From contig NZ_CP100756.1 of assembly GCF_024266705.1 (NCBI RefSeq), forward strand, positions 2,666,001 through 2,730,000: a DNA stretch of 64,000 bases, written 5' to 3'. The DNA comes from Natrinema gelatinilyticum (GTDB lineage Archaea > Halobacteriota > Halobacteria > Halobacteriales > Natrialbaceae). Below are positions 25,798 to 34,788 of the stretch, piece after piece. Positions within the stretch are counted from its first letter, which is position 1. Each line of letters starts with the position of its first letter. The notes beneath the pieces are model-generated. The model did no database searches. It saw nothing but the letters and a program-made list of their open reading frames with translations, and was not told where the DNA came from. Both the position numbers and the translations under genes were made by a program.

Positions 25798-26415
25798 CTA
25801 TTCTCTCGCCTCCTTCGCGATCCCGGTCTCCCTCGTCACGGCGTCGACGTGGACGTGGATGGGGCCAGCATCGGTCTCGAGCGGGACAATCCAGGACGCA
25901 CTGATTCGGTGCGGGTCCTCGAGGACGGTGACCTCGTCATATCCCTCTCGCTCGGCGGTCGTGCGGGCGATCCGTGCGGCTTCGTCGATGTCATCGATCC
26001 GAATTTCGTCGGTCAGTCGGACGGTCACGACCGGGACGTCGGCCATTCGAACGACCCGTTCGGTGACGCTGCCGACCAGCACCCGGTCGAGTCCGGTCCG
26101 GCCTTGCGTTCCCATGACGATCAGGTCGATTCCGTGTTCGTCGGCGAACGCGAGGATTTCTTCGTGCGGAACCCCCTGCTCGACTGCCGTCACGACGTCG
26201 ACGCCTTCTCGAGACGCTTCAGTTTCGATCCGTTCGACCGCGCGCTGGGCGGCCGGAATCGCGTCGTCAGTCTGGAGCGTCCCGAGCGGTCCCTCCGGAA
26301 CGACCGACAGCGCGTGGATCGTCGCGTCGAAGCAGTCCGCGATCGGTATCCCGTGGTTGATCGATCGGCGGGTTCCGTCGCTTCCGTCCGTCGGGATGAG
26401 GACGTCCTGATACAT
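25798..26415 (-). CDS. Universal stress protein with a C-terminal extension
   Basis: 205 residues. Residues 1-140 are a UspA domain: YQDVLIPTDGSDGTRRS at the start and the ATP-binding motif IVMGTQGRTGLDRVLVGSVTERV near 110-132. Residues 145-205 form an extra alpha/beta segment (ARIARTTAEREGYDEVTVLEDP ... GPIHVHVDAV) absent from minimal UspA proteins. It is divergent from the acyl-CoA ligase gene. It probably binds ATP in the cytosol; the role is unknown. Confidence 0.9.
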   Translation of the reverse strand: MYQDVLIPTDGSDGTRRSINHGIPIADCFDATIHALSVVPEGPLGTLQTDDAIPAAQRAVERIETEASREGVDVVTAVEQGVPHEEILAFADEHGIDLIVMGTQGRTGLDRVLVGSVTERVVRMADVPVVTVRLTDEIRIDDIDEAARIARTTAEREGYDEVTVLEDPHRISASWIVPLETDAGPIHVHVDAVTRETGIAKEARE

Positions 26416-26440
26416 GACACACCCTGGTAAGGAGCGGGAT

Positions 26441-26450
26441 CGTAAATACC
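26441..26450 (-). promoter_or_regulatory. TATA box for the universal stress protein gene
   Basis: On the minus strand it reads GGTATTTACG, about 30 nt upstream of ATG 26415. Confidence 0.4.
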
Positions 26451-26560
26451 TTCGATTCGAACTCGCCCGTCACCCGCTGTACCCCGTTCCGATGACGATA
26501 AATCGGAAAAAGATTATTGCTGGTAAGTTTTTCCGCCGAAATCGCCGAACGATGTAAATC

Positions 26561-26567
26561 TTTTTTA
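26561..26567 (+). promoter_or_regulatory. TATA-like element for the acyl-CoA ligase/hydratase operon
   Basis: The element ttttttacg lies about 30 nt upstream of ATG 26596 in an AT-rich stretch, consistent with a short or absent leader. Confidence 0.35.
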
Positions 26568-26595
26568 CGATACACGCGAACCTATCGCACGGAGT

Positions 26596-28164
26596 ATGAC
26601 AAATCTTGTTACTAACGTCGCAGGTGCTGTCGAGAAGTACGGAGACAACACTGCGATCGGATTCAAGGGGGCCGAAATTAGCTACGGAGAGTTCTGGGGT
26701 CAAACGGGCGCGTTCGCGGCAGCGCTCGAGGAACGCGGGCTCGGCGCAGACGACCGGATCGCGCTCTATCTACCGAATCTTCCTCAGTTCGTGATCGCAT
26801 TCCACGGGTCGCTTCGCGCCGGCGGGGTCGTGGTCCCGATGAACCCGCAGTACAAATCCCGCGAGATCGGCCACCTGCTCGGCGACAGCGAGGCCAAGGT
26901 CGTCGTGGCGCTGGCCGATCTCGTTCCCTTCGTCAACCAGGTCCAAGACGACACGAACATCGAACACGTCGTCAGCGTCGGTGGCGAAGCCGAGGGTGCG
27001 ATCGAGTTCGAGGACTTCCTCGAGCCGGCAGACCCCGATATCGCGCCACGCGATGACGACGACGTGGCGGTCCAGCCCTATACGTCGGGGACGACCGGGC
27101 AGCCGAAGGGCGTTCAGTTGACCCACGCGAATCTCGGATCGAACGCGAATTCCGCCTCCAAACTCATTCCGGACGGGATCCGGTCGGACGACAAAACGCT
27201 CGGCGTGTTGCCGCTGTTCCACATTTACGGGATGACCGTCGTCATGAACGCGTCGCTGTTCTACGGGGCCGCGTACTACCCATTGCCGTCGTGGGACGCA
27301 CAGGAGGCCGTCTCGCTCATCGAGGACGAGCAGTTGACGATCATGCACGGCGTGCCGGCGATGTACAACGACGTCATCAACCAGCCAAACGCCGAGGAAT
27401 TCGACATGTCCTCGCTGCGCCTGTGTGGCGTCGGCGGTTCCGGAATTCCCGTCGAGGTCCTGCGCCGCTTCGAGGAACTCTACGAGCCGAAGATTTACGA
27501 GGGGTACGGTCTGACCGAGACCAGTCCGATCACTCACTTCAACAGCCCGATCGAAGGCCGCCGCGTCGGCAGTATCGGCAAGACCGTCCCCGACGTCGAC
27601 TCGAAGGTCGTCGACGAGGACTTCAACGAAATCCCGCCGGTGGAGACGGGACCGGTCGACGAGGAGGAGTCCGATCTCCACGAAATAACCGGCGAGATCG
27701 TCGTCGCTGGTCCGAACGTTATGAAAGGCTACTACGGCCTACCGGAAGCCAACGAGGAAGTCTTCACCGAGGAGGGTGGCCGACGCTGGTTCCACACCGG
27801 TGATATTGGCTATCACGACGAGGACGGCTTCTTCTACGTCGTCGACCGCGAGAAACACATGATCGTCACCGGCGGCTACAACGTCTATCCGCGCGAAGTC
27901 GAGGAACTCCTCTTCGAGCATCCCGACGTCGCAGACGCCGCCGTCGCGGGGATTCCGGACGAACGCCGCGGCGAGACCGTGAAGGCCTTCGTCGTCCGCA
28001 CCCCCGACGGTGACGTCACGGAAGACGAGATCAAGGAGTACTGTCTGACCAACCTCGCAGAGTACAAACACCCGCGGGAGGTCGAGTTCGTCGAGGAACT
28101 TCCGCGGACGACGACCGGGAAGGTCCAGAAGTTCAAACTCCGCGAGGGCGAGGAGGACGACTGA
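26596..28164 (+). CDS. Long-chain fatty-acid/acyl-CoA ligase (AMP-forming)
   Basis: 522 residues of the ANL superfamily. The P-loop is YTSGTTGQPKGV (about 157-168), the A5 motif YEGYGLTETSP is near 301-311, A7 WFHTGDIGY and A8 VVDREKHMIVTGGYNVYP follow, and the catalytic Lys is in PRTTTGKVQKFKL at the C-terminus. It activates a carboxylic acid with ATP and CoA for beta-oxidation. Its stop overlaps the start of the hydratase gene by one base, so the two form an operon. Chain length is not readable from sequence. Confidence 0.94.
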   Translation: MTNLVTNVAGAVEKYGDNTAIGFKGAEISYGEFWGQTGAFAAALEERGLGADDRIALYLPNLPQFVIAFHGSLRAGGVVVPMNPQYKSREIGHLLGDSEAKVVVALADLVPFVNQVQDDTNIEHVVSVGGEAEGAIEFEDFLEPADPDIAPRDDDDVAVQPYTSGTTGQPKGVQLTHANLGSNANSASKLIPDGIRSDDKTLGVLPLFHIYGMTVVMNASLFYGAAYYPLPSWDAQEAVSLIEDEQLTIMHGVPAMYNDVINQPNAEEFDMSSLRLCGVGGSGIPVEVLRRFEELYEPKIYEGYGLTETSPITHFNSPIEGRRVGSIGKTVPDVDSKVVDEDFNEIPPVETGPVDEEESDLHEITGEIVVAGPNVMKGYYGLPEANEEVFTEEGGRRWFHTGDIGYHDEDGFFYVVDREKHMIVTGGYNVYPREVEELLFEHPDVADAAVAGIPDERRGETVKAFVVRTPDGDVTEDEIKEYCLTNLAEYKHPREVEFVEELPRTTTGKVQKFKLREGEEDD

Positions 28165-28964
28165 TGGCTCTCGGCGACGCGGTCCTCCTCGAGATAGAGG
28201 ACGACGGCCTCGCGACCGTCACGCTCAATCGGCCGGACCGACGCAATGCCCTCTCCGAAGAGATCAGCGCCGGTCTCTCCGAAGCGCTCGACGAAATCGA
28301 GGGCAGCGACGCCCGCTGTATCCTCCTCGAGGGGTCCGGCGGGTCGTTCTCGGCCGGTGGCGACATCGAACGAATGATCGAGGGCATCGAGAACGAAGTC
28401 CCCGCTGACGATCGAGTGCGACGACTCCAGCGCTCGACGAACGTGCTCTTCGGCCGGCTGATCGAATTCCCGATACCGACGATCGCGCTGGTGGACGGTC
28501 CGGCAGTCGGCGCCGGTGCGAACCTCGCGCTGGCCTGTGACATGCAACTCGCGACCGAAGACGCCGTCTTTGGGTTCGTCTTCCGGCAGGTCGGCCTGAG
28601 CGTCGACGCGGCCACCTCCTACCTGCTCCCTCGGGTTGTTGGCGAGAACGTCGCGAAAGAGCTCGTTCTCACGGGTGACATCATCGGTGCCGACCGCGCG
28701 AAGGTGATCGGCCTCGTAAACCACGTCTACGACAGCGACGAGGTCGACGAGCAGGTCGACGCGTTCGTCGAGAAGATTGTCTCCGGGCCCCCGATTGCGC
28801 TGCGCCACGCGAACAGACTCGTCGGTGAGGGACTCGAGAAGTCGCTCGATCAGGCGCTGACTGACGAGGCGGTCGCGCAGGGAATCGTCTTCGACACCGC
28901 CGATCACGAGGAAGGAGTGAGCGCCTTCTTCGAGGATCGCGACCCCGAGTACGAAGGCCGGTGA
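28164..28964 (+). CDS. Enoyl-CoA hydratase/isomerase family protein
   Basis: 266 residues of the crotonase fold. NRPDRRNALSEEI is near residue 19, the oxyanion-hole segment SFSAGGDIERMIEG near 62-75, and GPAVGAGANLALACDMQLAT near 112. The catalytic Glu expected in the GFVFRQVGL region is replaced by non-acidic residues, so hydratase chemistry is not assured; isomerase or another crotonase activity is possible. TGATG coupling to the ligase gene supports a role in acyl-CoA degradation. Confidence 0.88.
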   Translation: MALGDAVLLEIEDDGLATVTLNRPDRRNALSEEISAGLSEALDEIEGSDARCILLEGSGGSFSAGGDIERMIEGIENEVPADDRVRRLQRSTNVLFGRLIEFPIPTIALVDGPAVGAGANLALACDMQLATEDAVFGFVFRQVGLSVDAATSYLLPRVVGENVAKELVLTGDIIGADRAKVIGLVNHVYDSDEVDEQVDAFVEKIVSGPPIALRHANRLVGEGLEKSLDQALTDEAVAQGIVFDTADHEEGVSAFFEDRDPEYEGR

Positions 28965-29036
28965 ACCGTCTCGGCCTGCCCCGCCTGTAACCCGATCGGG
29001 GCGGATCCGACACTACCGTCGTGAACCGTCATCATC

Positions 29037-29177
29037 GTGGTACTCCGCATCCTTCTCGGAATCGGTGAAATAGTTCTCTTCACGCTGGTCTTCCTCTTTC
29101 TTACGAGGGCCGCGCTGTCTTTCTACGTTTTCTACCGATCTGTGGGAGCCGTCGAACACACCGCCGACGAGCGGTGA
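29037..29177 (+). CDS. Candidate 46-residue single-helix membrane protein
   Basis: A GTG start is followed by VLRILLGIGEIVLFTLVFLF, a convincing transmembrane helix, then LTRAALSFYVFYRSVG and an acidic tail ending TADER. An in-frame stop at 29022 leaves GTG 29037 as the first usable start. The composition fits a small membrane peptide better than random GC-rich DNA, but there is no family evidence. Confidence 0.35.
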   Translation: MVLRILLGIGEIVLFTLVFLFLTRAALSFYVFYRSVGAVEHTADER

Positions 29178-29266
29178 ATCGCCTCGAGGTCACGCCCCGG
29201 GGCATTCTTCCGATACTGCTTGTAAAACGGGCTGCTCGGATTGAGCGGGCAGTGAGTCGGCGGCCG

Positions 29267-29713
29267 TTACCGCTCGCTGACGCCGACCGGCACGAGCGTC
29301 GAGATCCGTGCGTTCTCCTTGATTCTGAGTCCGTCACCGGCGACGGAAAGCGGCATCAGTGGAAGGTAATTTCGGACCTGGACCGACGGGTGTGAGCCGC
29401 CGCGGGCGAGCAGTTCGTTGCGCGCCTGGAGCTGTGCCGGTTCGGCCAGATCCGTCAGGAACTCGTTATGCTGGACGACGTACTGGCCGCCCTCCAGGTG
29501 CCACCATCCGAACTCGTCGTCGGGAGACTCCAGGTCCGTCGGGACTGGCTTTAAGTCGGCGTCTTCGAGCTCGTCGCCGCCGAAGTCGAGGCGGCCCGGG
29601 GCGGCCACCTCGTAGATCGCGCTGACCGTCAGGTCTATTCCGTGGTCGTGTACCTGTACCGGTTCGTACACCAGATTGTCGACGCTTTCGGCGAGGGAGT
29701 GGTCGGGAGACAT
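29267..29713 (-). CDS. dCTP deaminase/dUTPase-like protein
   Basis: 148 residues from ATG 29713 (MSPDHSLAESVDNLVYEP); the frame extends upstream only as antisense of the methyltransferase. Typical segments are QVHDHGIDLTVSAIYEV, GGQYVVQHNEFL, LQARNELLARGGSHPSVQV, and PLSVAGDGLRIKENARISTL, where the Gly-Leu-Arg-Ile strand follows the usual trimer nucleotide site. The fold is that of Dcd/Dut proteins acting in dUMP supply and dUTP removal. Which activity it has is unclear. Confidence 0.8.
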   Translation of the reverse strand: MSPDHSLAESVDNLVYEPVQVHDHGIDLTVSAIYEVAAPGRLDFGGDELEDADLKPVPTDLESPDDEFGWWHLEGGQYVVQHNEFLTDLAEPAQLQARNELLARGGSHPSVQVRNYLPLMPLSVAGDGLRIKENARISTLVPVGVSER

Positions 29714-29890
29714 ATCGGGCGGACTGACGGTTTCGAACACAAAAAAGGGTGGTGTCGGCGACGGTGTCAGTGGCGGGTTTGGGTTCGAATTACTGAAGAC
29801 AGGTGGCGCGTCCACGGGACACGCGACGCGACCATCGTTCGATCGAACGTCGTCCCGCAATCCTATAGGCTGGCGGTCGTACCGACGTAT

Positions 29891-30559
29891 ATGACCGACG
29901 TCCTCACGGACGATATCGCGCGCTTCGTTCGCGCGGTCGGCCCAGACCCAGACGAGACGCTGATCGAGATGGACGAGTACGCGGCCGCCGAGGGGTTCCC
30001 GCACGTCGGCCCCGACGTCGGCGCGTTCCTCCGATTCGTCGCCCGCCTGAACCACGCCAAGCGAATTTTCGAGTTCGGATCGGGTTACGGCTATTCCGCC
30101 TACTGGTTCGCCGACGCACTGCCGGACGACGGCGAAATCGTCCTCACCGAGGTCGACGACGCCGAACTCGAGTTGGCTCGCGAGTACATGGCTGCGGGCG
30201 GGTACGACGGAATAGCGAGATTCGAACTCGGCGACGCGATGGAAACGATCGAGGACGTCGATGGGCCATTCGACGTCGTCCTCGTCGACCATCAGAAGAG
30301 CAGGTACGCCGATGCGTTCGATGCCGTCCGACCGAAAGTGCCGGTCGGGGGCGTCGTCGTCGCCGACAACGCGGTTACGGCTAGCGTCGTCGACTTCGGG
30401 GCGTTGCTCGAGTGGTCCGAGGGGGGGTCACCGACCGGGATCAACGAGCACACACGGGGTGTCATCGAGTATCTCTCGACGGTTCGCGCGGATCCGGCAT
30501 TCGAGACGATGGTGGTGCCGCTCGGTGAAGGACTCGCCGTGAGTTATCGCGTCGAGTAA
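29891..30559 (+). CDS. O-methyltransferase, class I SAM-dependent (COMT-like)
   Basis: 222 residues from ATG 29891 (MTDVLTDDIARFVRAVGP). SAM-binding motif I is IFEFGSGYGYSAYWFADAL (about 60-78), followed by EIVLTEVDDAELELA. The metal-binding Asp of this family is in FDVVLVDHQKSRY and the next Asp-Asn in VVVADNAV. It is a Mg2+-dependent small-molecule methyltransferase by family. The 3' end overlaps the convergent membrane-protein gene by 16 nt. Confidence 0.9.
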   Translation: MTDVLTDDIARFVRAVGPDPDETLIEMDEYAAAEGFPHVGPDVGAFLRFVARLNHAKRIFEFGSGYGYSAYWFADALPDDGEIVLTEVDDAELELAREYMAAGGYDGIARFELGDAMETIEDVDGPFDVVLVDHQKSRYADAFDAVRPKVPVGGVVVADNAVTASVVDFGALLEWSEGGSPTGINEHTRGVIEYLSTVRADPAFETMVVPLGEGLAVSYRVE

Positions 30560-30993
30560 TCCGGCGTCTCGTTGTCGAGCATCTGATCGTCGGCCGGAGC
30601 CGGTGAGCCGTATTCCCGAAACCCGAGGAAAATCGTGGAGCCGGTTGCGGACAGGAGCGTCGCCCACGCGACGCCGGTGAGCACGACGACCGTTATCCGG
30701 GTGGGGCCCGGCACGACCGACCCGATCGTCTCGAGGCCGACCGCGTGGCTACCGGCGATGGTGAGGAATGCGAGCCACAGCCCCAGTGCCGTTTGTACCA
30801 ACGTTCGACGGTCGACGGACCCGGCGTAGCGAGCGACACAGTAGACCCCGCCAATAGCGAGGGCCGTCGCTCCGAGCGTTAGTTCAAGCGCGTCGACGGC
30901 GACGGTTGCGACACCGGCAACGGCGAAACAGGTGAGCGAGGCGGCGAGCAAGTACCGATCCGAACCGCGTATTGTCGGAATCACGTCGTGCAC
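30544..30993 (-). CDS. Four-helix membrane protein (paralogue A)
   Basis: 149 residues with about four hydrophobic helices (15-35, 42-58, 66-86, 97-120) and a soluble tail (FREYGSPAPADDQMLDN). The layout, including LLSATGSTIFLGFREYG, matches the protein at 31326-31799 (VLCAVSMTVLYGFARYG), suggesting an old duplication. No known domain. The 30994-31325 gap between the pair shows nothing I can support. Confidence 0.7.
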   Translation of the reverse strand: MHDVIPTIRGSDRYLLAASLTCFAVAGVATVAVDALELTLGATALAIGGVYCVARYAGSVDRRTLVQTALGLWLAFLTIAGSHAVGLETIGSVVPGPTRITVVVLTGVAWATLLSATGSTIFLGFREYGSPAPADDQMLDNETPDYSTR

Positions 30994-31325
30994 CGCTTTG
31001 GCGGGTTGAGTAGGTGCCGGCTTATATACCTGTTGCCTGGCCCCGCCGATCGAACCGATTCCGCCGTCTCGTAGGATCGCCGGAACGCGCCGAACGCAGC
31101 CAGAGAACCGTGCCTATTCCCTCGTCACGGGAACGGAATCGATCCGATTTCCTGTAATACCCGTCGAAGATTCGGATGAAAGCGCCGGATCGATGCTACC
31201 GCACTCGATCAGCACACGTCCCTACGGTCGAGCGGATGCGTCGAATAGAACAGATCACGACACGACAACCAAATCAGGCCTCGTCAAGCGGATCGCCCCG
31301 AACGGAGACGGCGTCCCTCCGTGGG

Positions 31326-31799
31326 TCACTCGTCGAGCAGGATACGCTCTTCGGGGGTGGGCCGTCCGGGGTGGATTCCGTACCGGGCGAAGCCGTACAA
31401 CACTGTCATCGACACCGCACAGAGAACCACCGCGCCGGCCGCTGCCTCGAGTGAAAGGCTGACGATCGGGCCGGTAAAGGCGTCGCCGACAGCGGCTGCG
31501 GATTCGCTGTCGGGAGCCGTCGCCAGTGCGTAGGGAACGAACGTTGCGAGCGCGAGGAGCCACCACCGCTTCGCGCTGTCTAGCAGTCGTGCAGTGCTGT
31601 GATCCCGTGCGGTACCCGTAACGAGTGCAACTCCGAGTGTGATCAGCAGCAGTGCAGGTATCATTCGAACTGGGGAGACAAATCCAGTATTAACCGCGAC
31701 GCCGGCGGCGACAATCGCGACGCCGCCACTACGTTTGAGAACCGATGGGGCGAACCCTGTTCGTGGCATTCCGCTCTCCGGTAGTAACGGATTGTACAA
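31326..31799 (-). CDS. Four-helix membrane protein (paralogue B)
   Basis: 157 residues. Helices are at about 25-45, 48-62, 80-97 and 112-140, followed by a short tail (GIHPGRPTPEERILLDE). It resembles its neighbour at 30544-30993 in length, helix spacing and the aromatic-Gly motif before the tail. Function unknown. A start at internal ATG (MPRTGFAPSVLKRSGG) is also possible. Confidence 0.65.
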   Translation of the reverse strand: MYNPLLPESGMPRTGFAPSVLKRSGGVAIVAAGVAVNTGFVSPVRMIPALLLITLGVALVTGTARDHSTARLLDSAKRWWLLALATFVPYALATAPDSESAAAVGDAFTGPIVSLSLEAAAGAVVLCAVSMTVLYGFARYGIHPGRPTPEERILLDE

Positions 31800-31908
31800 A
31801 ACTCTCGCGGACTGTCGGCGAGGCGGATCGGCGGAGCCGGTTGAAACTGAACTGCGACGAACAACAAAGGATGTATTACCGGCGACTGCAAGACCTCGGT
31901 GAGAACGA

Positions 31909-32430
31909 ATGGGCGAACGCTACGAGGCCGAATCCGAGACGTCGACTCGAGAGGGCGCCGCCGTCGCGTCCGACCGAGTGTGGCACCTCGTTTCGCGACT
32001 TTCCGACGGAGACGTCGTCCGGTTCGCGCGGGGGCTCTGGAGACGATACGTCCGCGAGGATCCAGCCGACTGCCGAGTATCGATCACGTTTCCGACTGGA
32101 CCTGATCGGCCGACGGTCGGCCGTATCTACAACTGGATCGCGGATCTCGAGGCCGCCTTCGAAGGCCGAGTCGACGTCTACGCTAGGCGGCGAAGCATCG
32201 CGGTCGTCACGGACACTGTTCCAGCCGATCGAGTCGACATCGACGCGATCGAGTCACTCGTCGAGCGAATCGAGGCCGGATACGCGGAGACGCATTTGCT
32301 GGCACATCTCGAAAAAGTGCGGCCGCAAAACGGACGACTGGTCAGGACCGACGTCGTCGTTCCGGTCAAACCGCTCTTTCCACGAGATCGGACCACCGAA
32401 CCGGCACAGGTCCGATCAGCGGCAGACTGA
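31909..32430 (+). CDS. Uncharacterised soluble protein
   Basis: 173 residues starting MGERYEAESETSTREG. It has the acid-rich composition of a real haloarchaeal protein and predicted alpha/beta structure (WHLVSRLSDGDVVRFARGLWRR, RIYNWIADLEAAFEGRVDVY, IESLVERIEAGYAETHLLAHLE). No motif is recognised. It converges on the MscS-like gene with a 17-nt gap. Confidence 0.55.
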   Translation: MGERYEAESETSTREGAAVASDRVWHLVSRLSDGDVVRFARGLWRRYVREDPADCRVSITFPTGPDRPTVGRIYNWIADLEAAFEGRVDVYARRRSIAVVTDTVPADRVDIDAIESLVERIEAGYAETHLLAHLEKVRPQNGRLVRTDVVVPVKPLFPRDRTTEPAQVRSAAD

Positions 32431-32447
32431 CCGATATCGGTACCGGA

Positions 32448-33239
32448 TCAGTCGTCGTCACCGGGGCCGGGTTCGGAGCCCGGTTCCCGGTCCTGGCGCT
32501 GGCGCTGACTGCCGCTCGAGCGCCCGCTGGCGGACTGCTCGCCTGACGTGAGTTCGTTCGTTCGCCCCATCCAGCCCCCGATGTTTTCGGCGACGTAGTC
32601 CTTGCCGCCCCAACCGAATGCGACACCGACGCCGATCGCAACGGCCGCGCCGAGTCCCCACGCGAGCGCTCGCGCGAACACGTAGAGGATGCCGACGTCG
32701 ATCCCCATCGTATCGAGGCCGATAACGATCGCCGTGAAGTACAGGAACACTCGGGCACCGGTGGCGAACCAGGAGGTGTATGCGGTCTGGGTCGCCGCAC
32801 GGGTCCGCTCGATCGCATCGCCGATGAAGTCAGCGACGACGAACCCGAGGACGATGACGAGCAAGCCGGCGACAAAGGCCGGCAGGTACGACACCGCCGT
32901 CGAAACCCACTCGGAGAGCGTGGCGATGGCAAGCGCGTTCGCGGCGGCCAGCAATGCTAGACCGTACACGAACCACTTCGCGAGTTTTCCGAACGCTCCT
33001 GAAACGGCCTGTTCCGTGCCTCCGAGGATGCGTCCGAGCGGCGTCTCGAGCACCATTCGATCGAGTTCGATACTGTCGGCGATTCGCCGGACGACGCGCC
33101 CTGCCAGCCGACCGACGATCCAACCGATGACGAGGATAATCAGCGCACCGAGCAGTCGAGGGAGGAACGTGACGAACTCGGCGATGGGGTCTTGCAGCCA
33201 ATCGGGTACCTGTGCTTGAGCGGGGTAGTACGGTAACAT
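32448..33239 (-). CDS. TM-helix-repeat membrane protein, mechanosensitive-channel-like
   Basis: 263 residues from ATG 33239 (MLPYYPAQAQVPDWLQDP). Two repeated units of the TM_helix/CmpX type are visible: LLGALIILVIGWIVGRLAG...VVRRI and FVAGLLVIVLGFVVADFIGD, with further helices near 90-110 and 180-215. The GGKDYVAENIGGW segment resembles the turn after the pore helix in MscS relatives. The tail is a Gln/Arg/Gly-rich low-complexity stretch ending GPGDDD. It lacks the full cytoplasmic MscS beta domain, so channel activity is inference. Confidence 0.8.
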   Translation of the reverse strand: MLPYYPAQAQVPDWLQDPIAEFVTFLPRLLGALIILVIGWIVGRLAGRVVRRIADSIELDRMVLETPLGRILGGTEQAVSGAFGKLAKWFVYGLALLAAANALAIATLSEWVSTAVSYLPAFVAGLLVIVLGFVVADFIGDAIERTRAATQTAYTSWFATGARVFLYFTAIVIGLDTMGIDVGILYVFARALAWGLGAAVAIGVGVAFGWGGKDYVAENIGGWMGRTNELTSGEQSASGRSSGSQRQRQDREPGSEPGPGDDD

Positions 33240-33980
33240 GTCCGACTCGATGTTGCGGGCGTTCGCTTTTCGTAATTGTGTGGCTATCAATTATCTGTGA
33301 AACCAACTGTTTGCGATCCGTGTCGGTGTGTCGGATGAAGTGTCTGTTACGGCGAATTGCGCCTTCACCATACCATGTCGGATCGATATGGATTCCAGCC
33401 GATACCACGCGCCGAACACCTCTCGTTGCGGGTCCGACCCTCGAGCAGACGGGCGATAAAACGATAATTGTGAGTGAACGTGACAGTCGGTTCCTCTGTG
33501 CCCACGACCGGCGGCGGACCGCGTCCGACAGCGGTTGTGCCAACGTGTCCAGTTTCACTCATAGCGCGCCGTCGGTGCGCGGTCGACCGAAACCGGCGGT
33601 ATCGAGTCTCGACCAGGCAGGTCGACCTCGAGGAGCAGGCGATTGGCCTCGGTGGCGGCGATCGCCATCGCGGTTGAGAAATCCGGCGAGAGACGACTGC
33701 AATCGTCGTATTTGGCCCGATAGCGATTCGACGATATCGTCCGGATACCTCGAATTCGGTAATACAGGATTACCACGTCCAGCCGTTTCGGAGCGTCCGT
33801 CCGCTCGTACCTTGCTTCCGGTCGAGTCGCGATAGCGTTTCGCACTCTATTCCGGTCTCTGGCGCCGTTTTCTCCGCGTGGAATAGATCCTCGCTCCGTC
33901 TCGATACGGAACGAGTCAAGTCCGCTTCCCCGTCTGCCGTTTGCACTATGCTATTGATGGTTCGCTCACGATGGTCTCGT
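33240..33980. other. Long intergenic stretch with no supported gene
   Basis: Several overlapping open frames exist on both strands. Two short minus-strand frames (33555-33668, ending RAPTARYE, and 33365-33562, starting MSETGHVG) overlap as ATGA, which is suggestive. They lack recognisable domains and typical length, so I do not call them genes. Confidence 0.4.
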
Positions 33981-34751
33981 ATGTACCTCGGCAACGAAGC
34001 CTGGCCCGACCTCGAGACGTACTTCGAAACGGAATCGCTCGCGCTCGTCCCGCTCGGATCGACGGAACAGCACGGTCCGCATCTGCCCGAGGCGACCGAC
34101 CACCTGATCGCGGAGGCGTTCGCGAGGGAAGCCGCCGACCGAACCGGATACCTCTGTACCCCGACGATCAACGTCGGCGTCAGCGGCCACCACCGCCAGT
34201 TTCACGGGACGATGTGGGTCGAACCGCCGGCATTCAGGCGGTACATGGAATCGCTGACTCGAAACCTCACGTCCCACGGAATCGATCGGGTGATTTTCGT
34301 AAACGCCCACGGCGGAAACGTGTCCCACTTGCGGGAGGTCGGAGCGCGACTCCGACAGGACGAGATTGCCTACGCCATCGAGTGGATGTGGGACGAATCG
34401 ATTCCCGACCTCGTCGACAGCCTCTTCGCTCAGAACGGCCCCCATGGCGGCCCGAAGGAAACCGCCATGATCCAGTACCTCGAGCCGGAACTGGTCCACA
34501 ACGACCGACTCGAGGAGGCCAGAGACACCGGCGTCCCCGACGTAGAAGCTGCCGAGACGATCAAACACGGCTCGCGGACCTTCTACGACGCGGCGGACAA
34601 CACGGAAAACGGTGTGCTGGGCGACCAGACAGATGCGACACCGGAGAAAGGGCAGCAATTATTCGAGGCCGCGGCCGATCAACTCGTCCAGCTCTGCGAG
34701 TGGCTCGCGGCCCAGCCCTTCGAGGACCTGTGTCCCCAAGACCACGTCTGA
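33981..34751 (+). CDS. Creatininase-family amidohydrolase (ArfB candidate)
   Basis: 256 residues from ATG 33981 (MYLGNEAWPDLETYFETES). Metal-binding signatures are PLGSTEQHGPHLPEATD (Glu, His and Asp ligands), FVNAHGGN and GGPKETAMI (Glu ligand). In some archaea this family (ArfB) removes formate from the product of GTP cyclohydrolase III in F420/riboflavin synthesis; the cyclohydrolase is present at 16776. Creatininase proper or mycofactocin-type MftE activities are less likely here but not excluded. Confidence 0.82.
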   Translation: MYLGNEAWPDLETYFETESLALVPLGSTEQHGPHLPEATDHLIAEAFAREAADRTGYLCTPTINVGVSGHHRQFHGTMWVEPPAFRRYMESLTRNLTSHGIDRVIFVNAHGGNVSHLREVGARLRQDEIAYAIEWMWDESIPDLVDSLFAQNGPHGGPKETAMIQYLEPELVHNDRLEEARDTGVPDVEAAETIKHGSRTFYDAADNTENGVLGDQTDATPEKGQQLFEAAADQLVQLCEWLAAQPFEDLCPQDHV

Positions 34752-34758
34752 TGGTAAA

Positions 34759-34767
34759 CCTTACTAA
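34759..34767 (+). promoter_or_regulatory. TATA-like element for the NikR gene
   Basis: ccttactaa is centred about 26 nt upstream of ATG 34789, suggesting a leaderless transcript starting inside the short gap after the creatininase gene. Confidence 0.35.
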
Positions 34768-34788
34768 CGACGACTCTCGAGTTATTAC

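Noticed and set aside
33240..33680. Two short minus-strand frames overlapping as ATGA
   Set aside because: The overlap is suggestive, but both lack domains, are short and have unremarkable composition; kept only as a remark in the intergenic entry.
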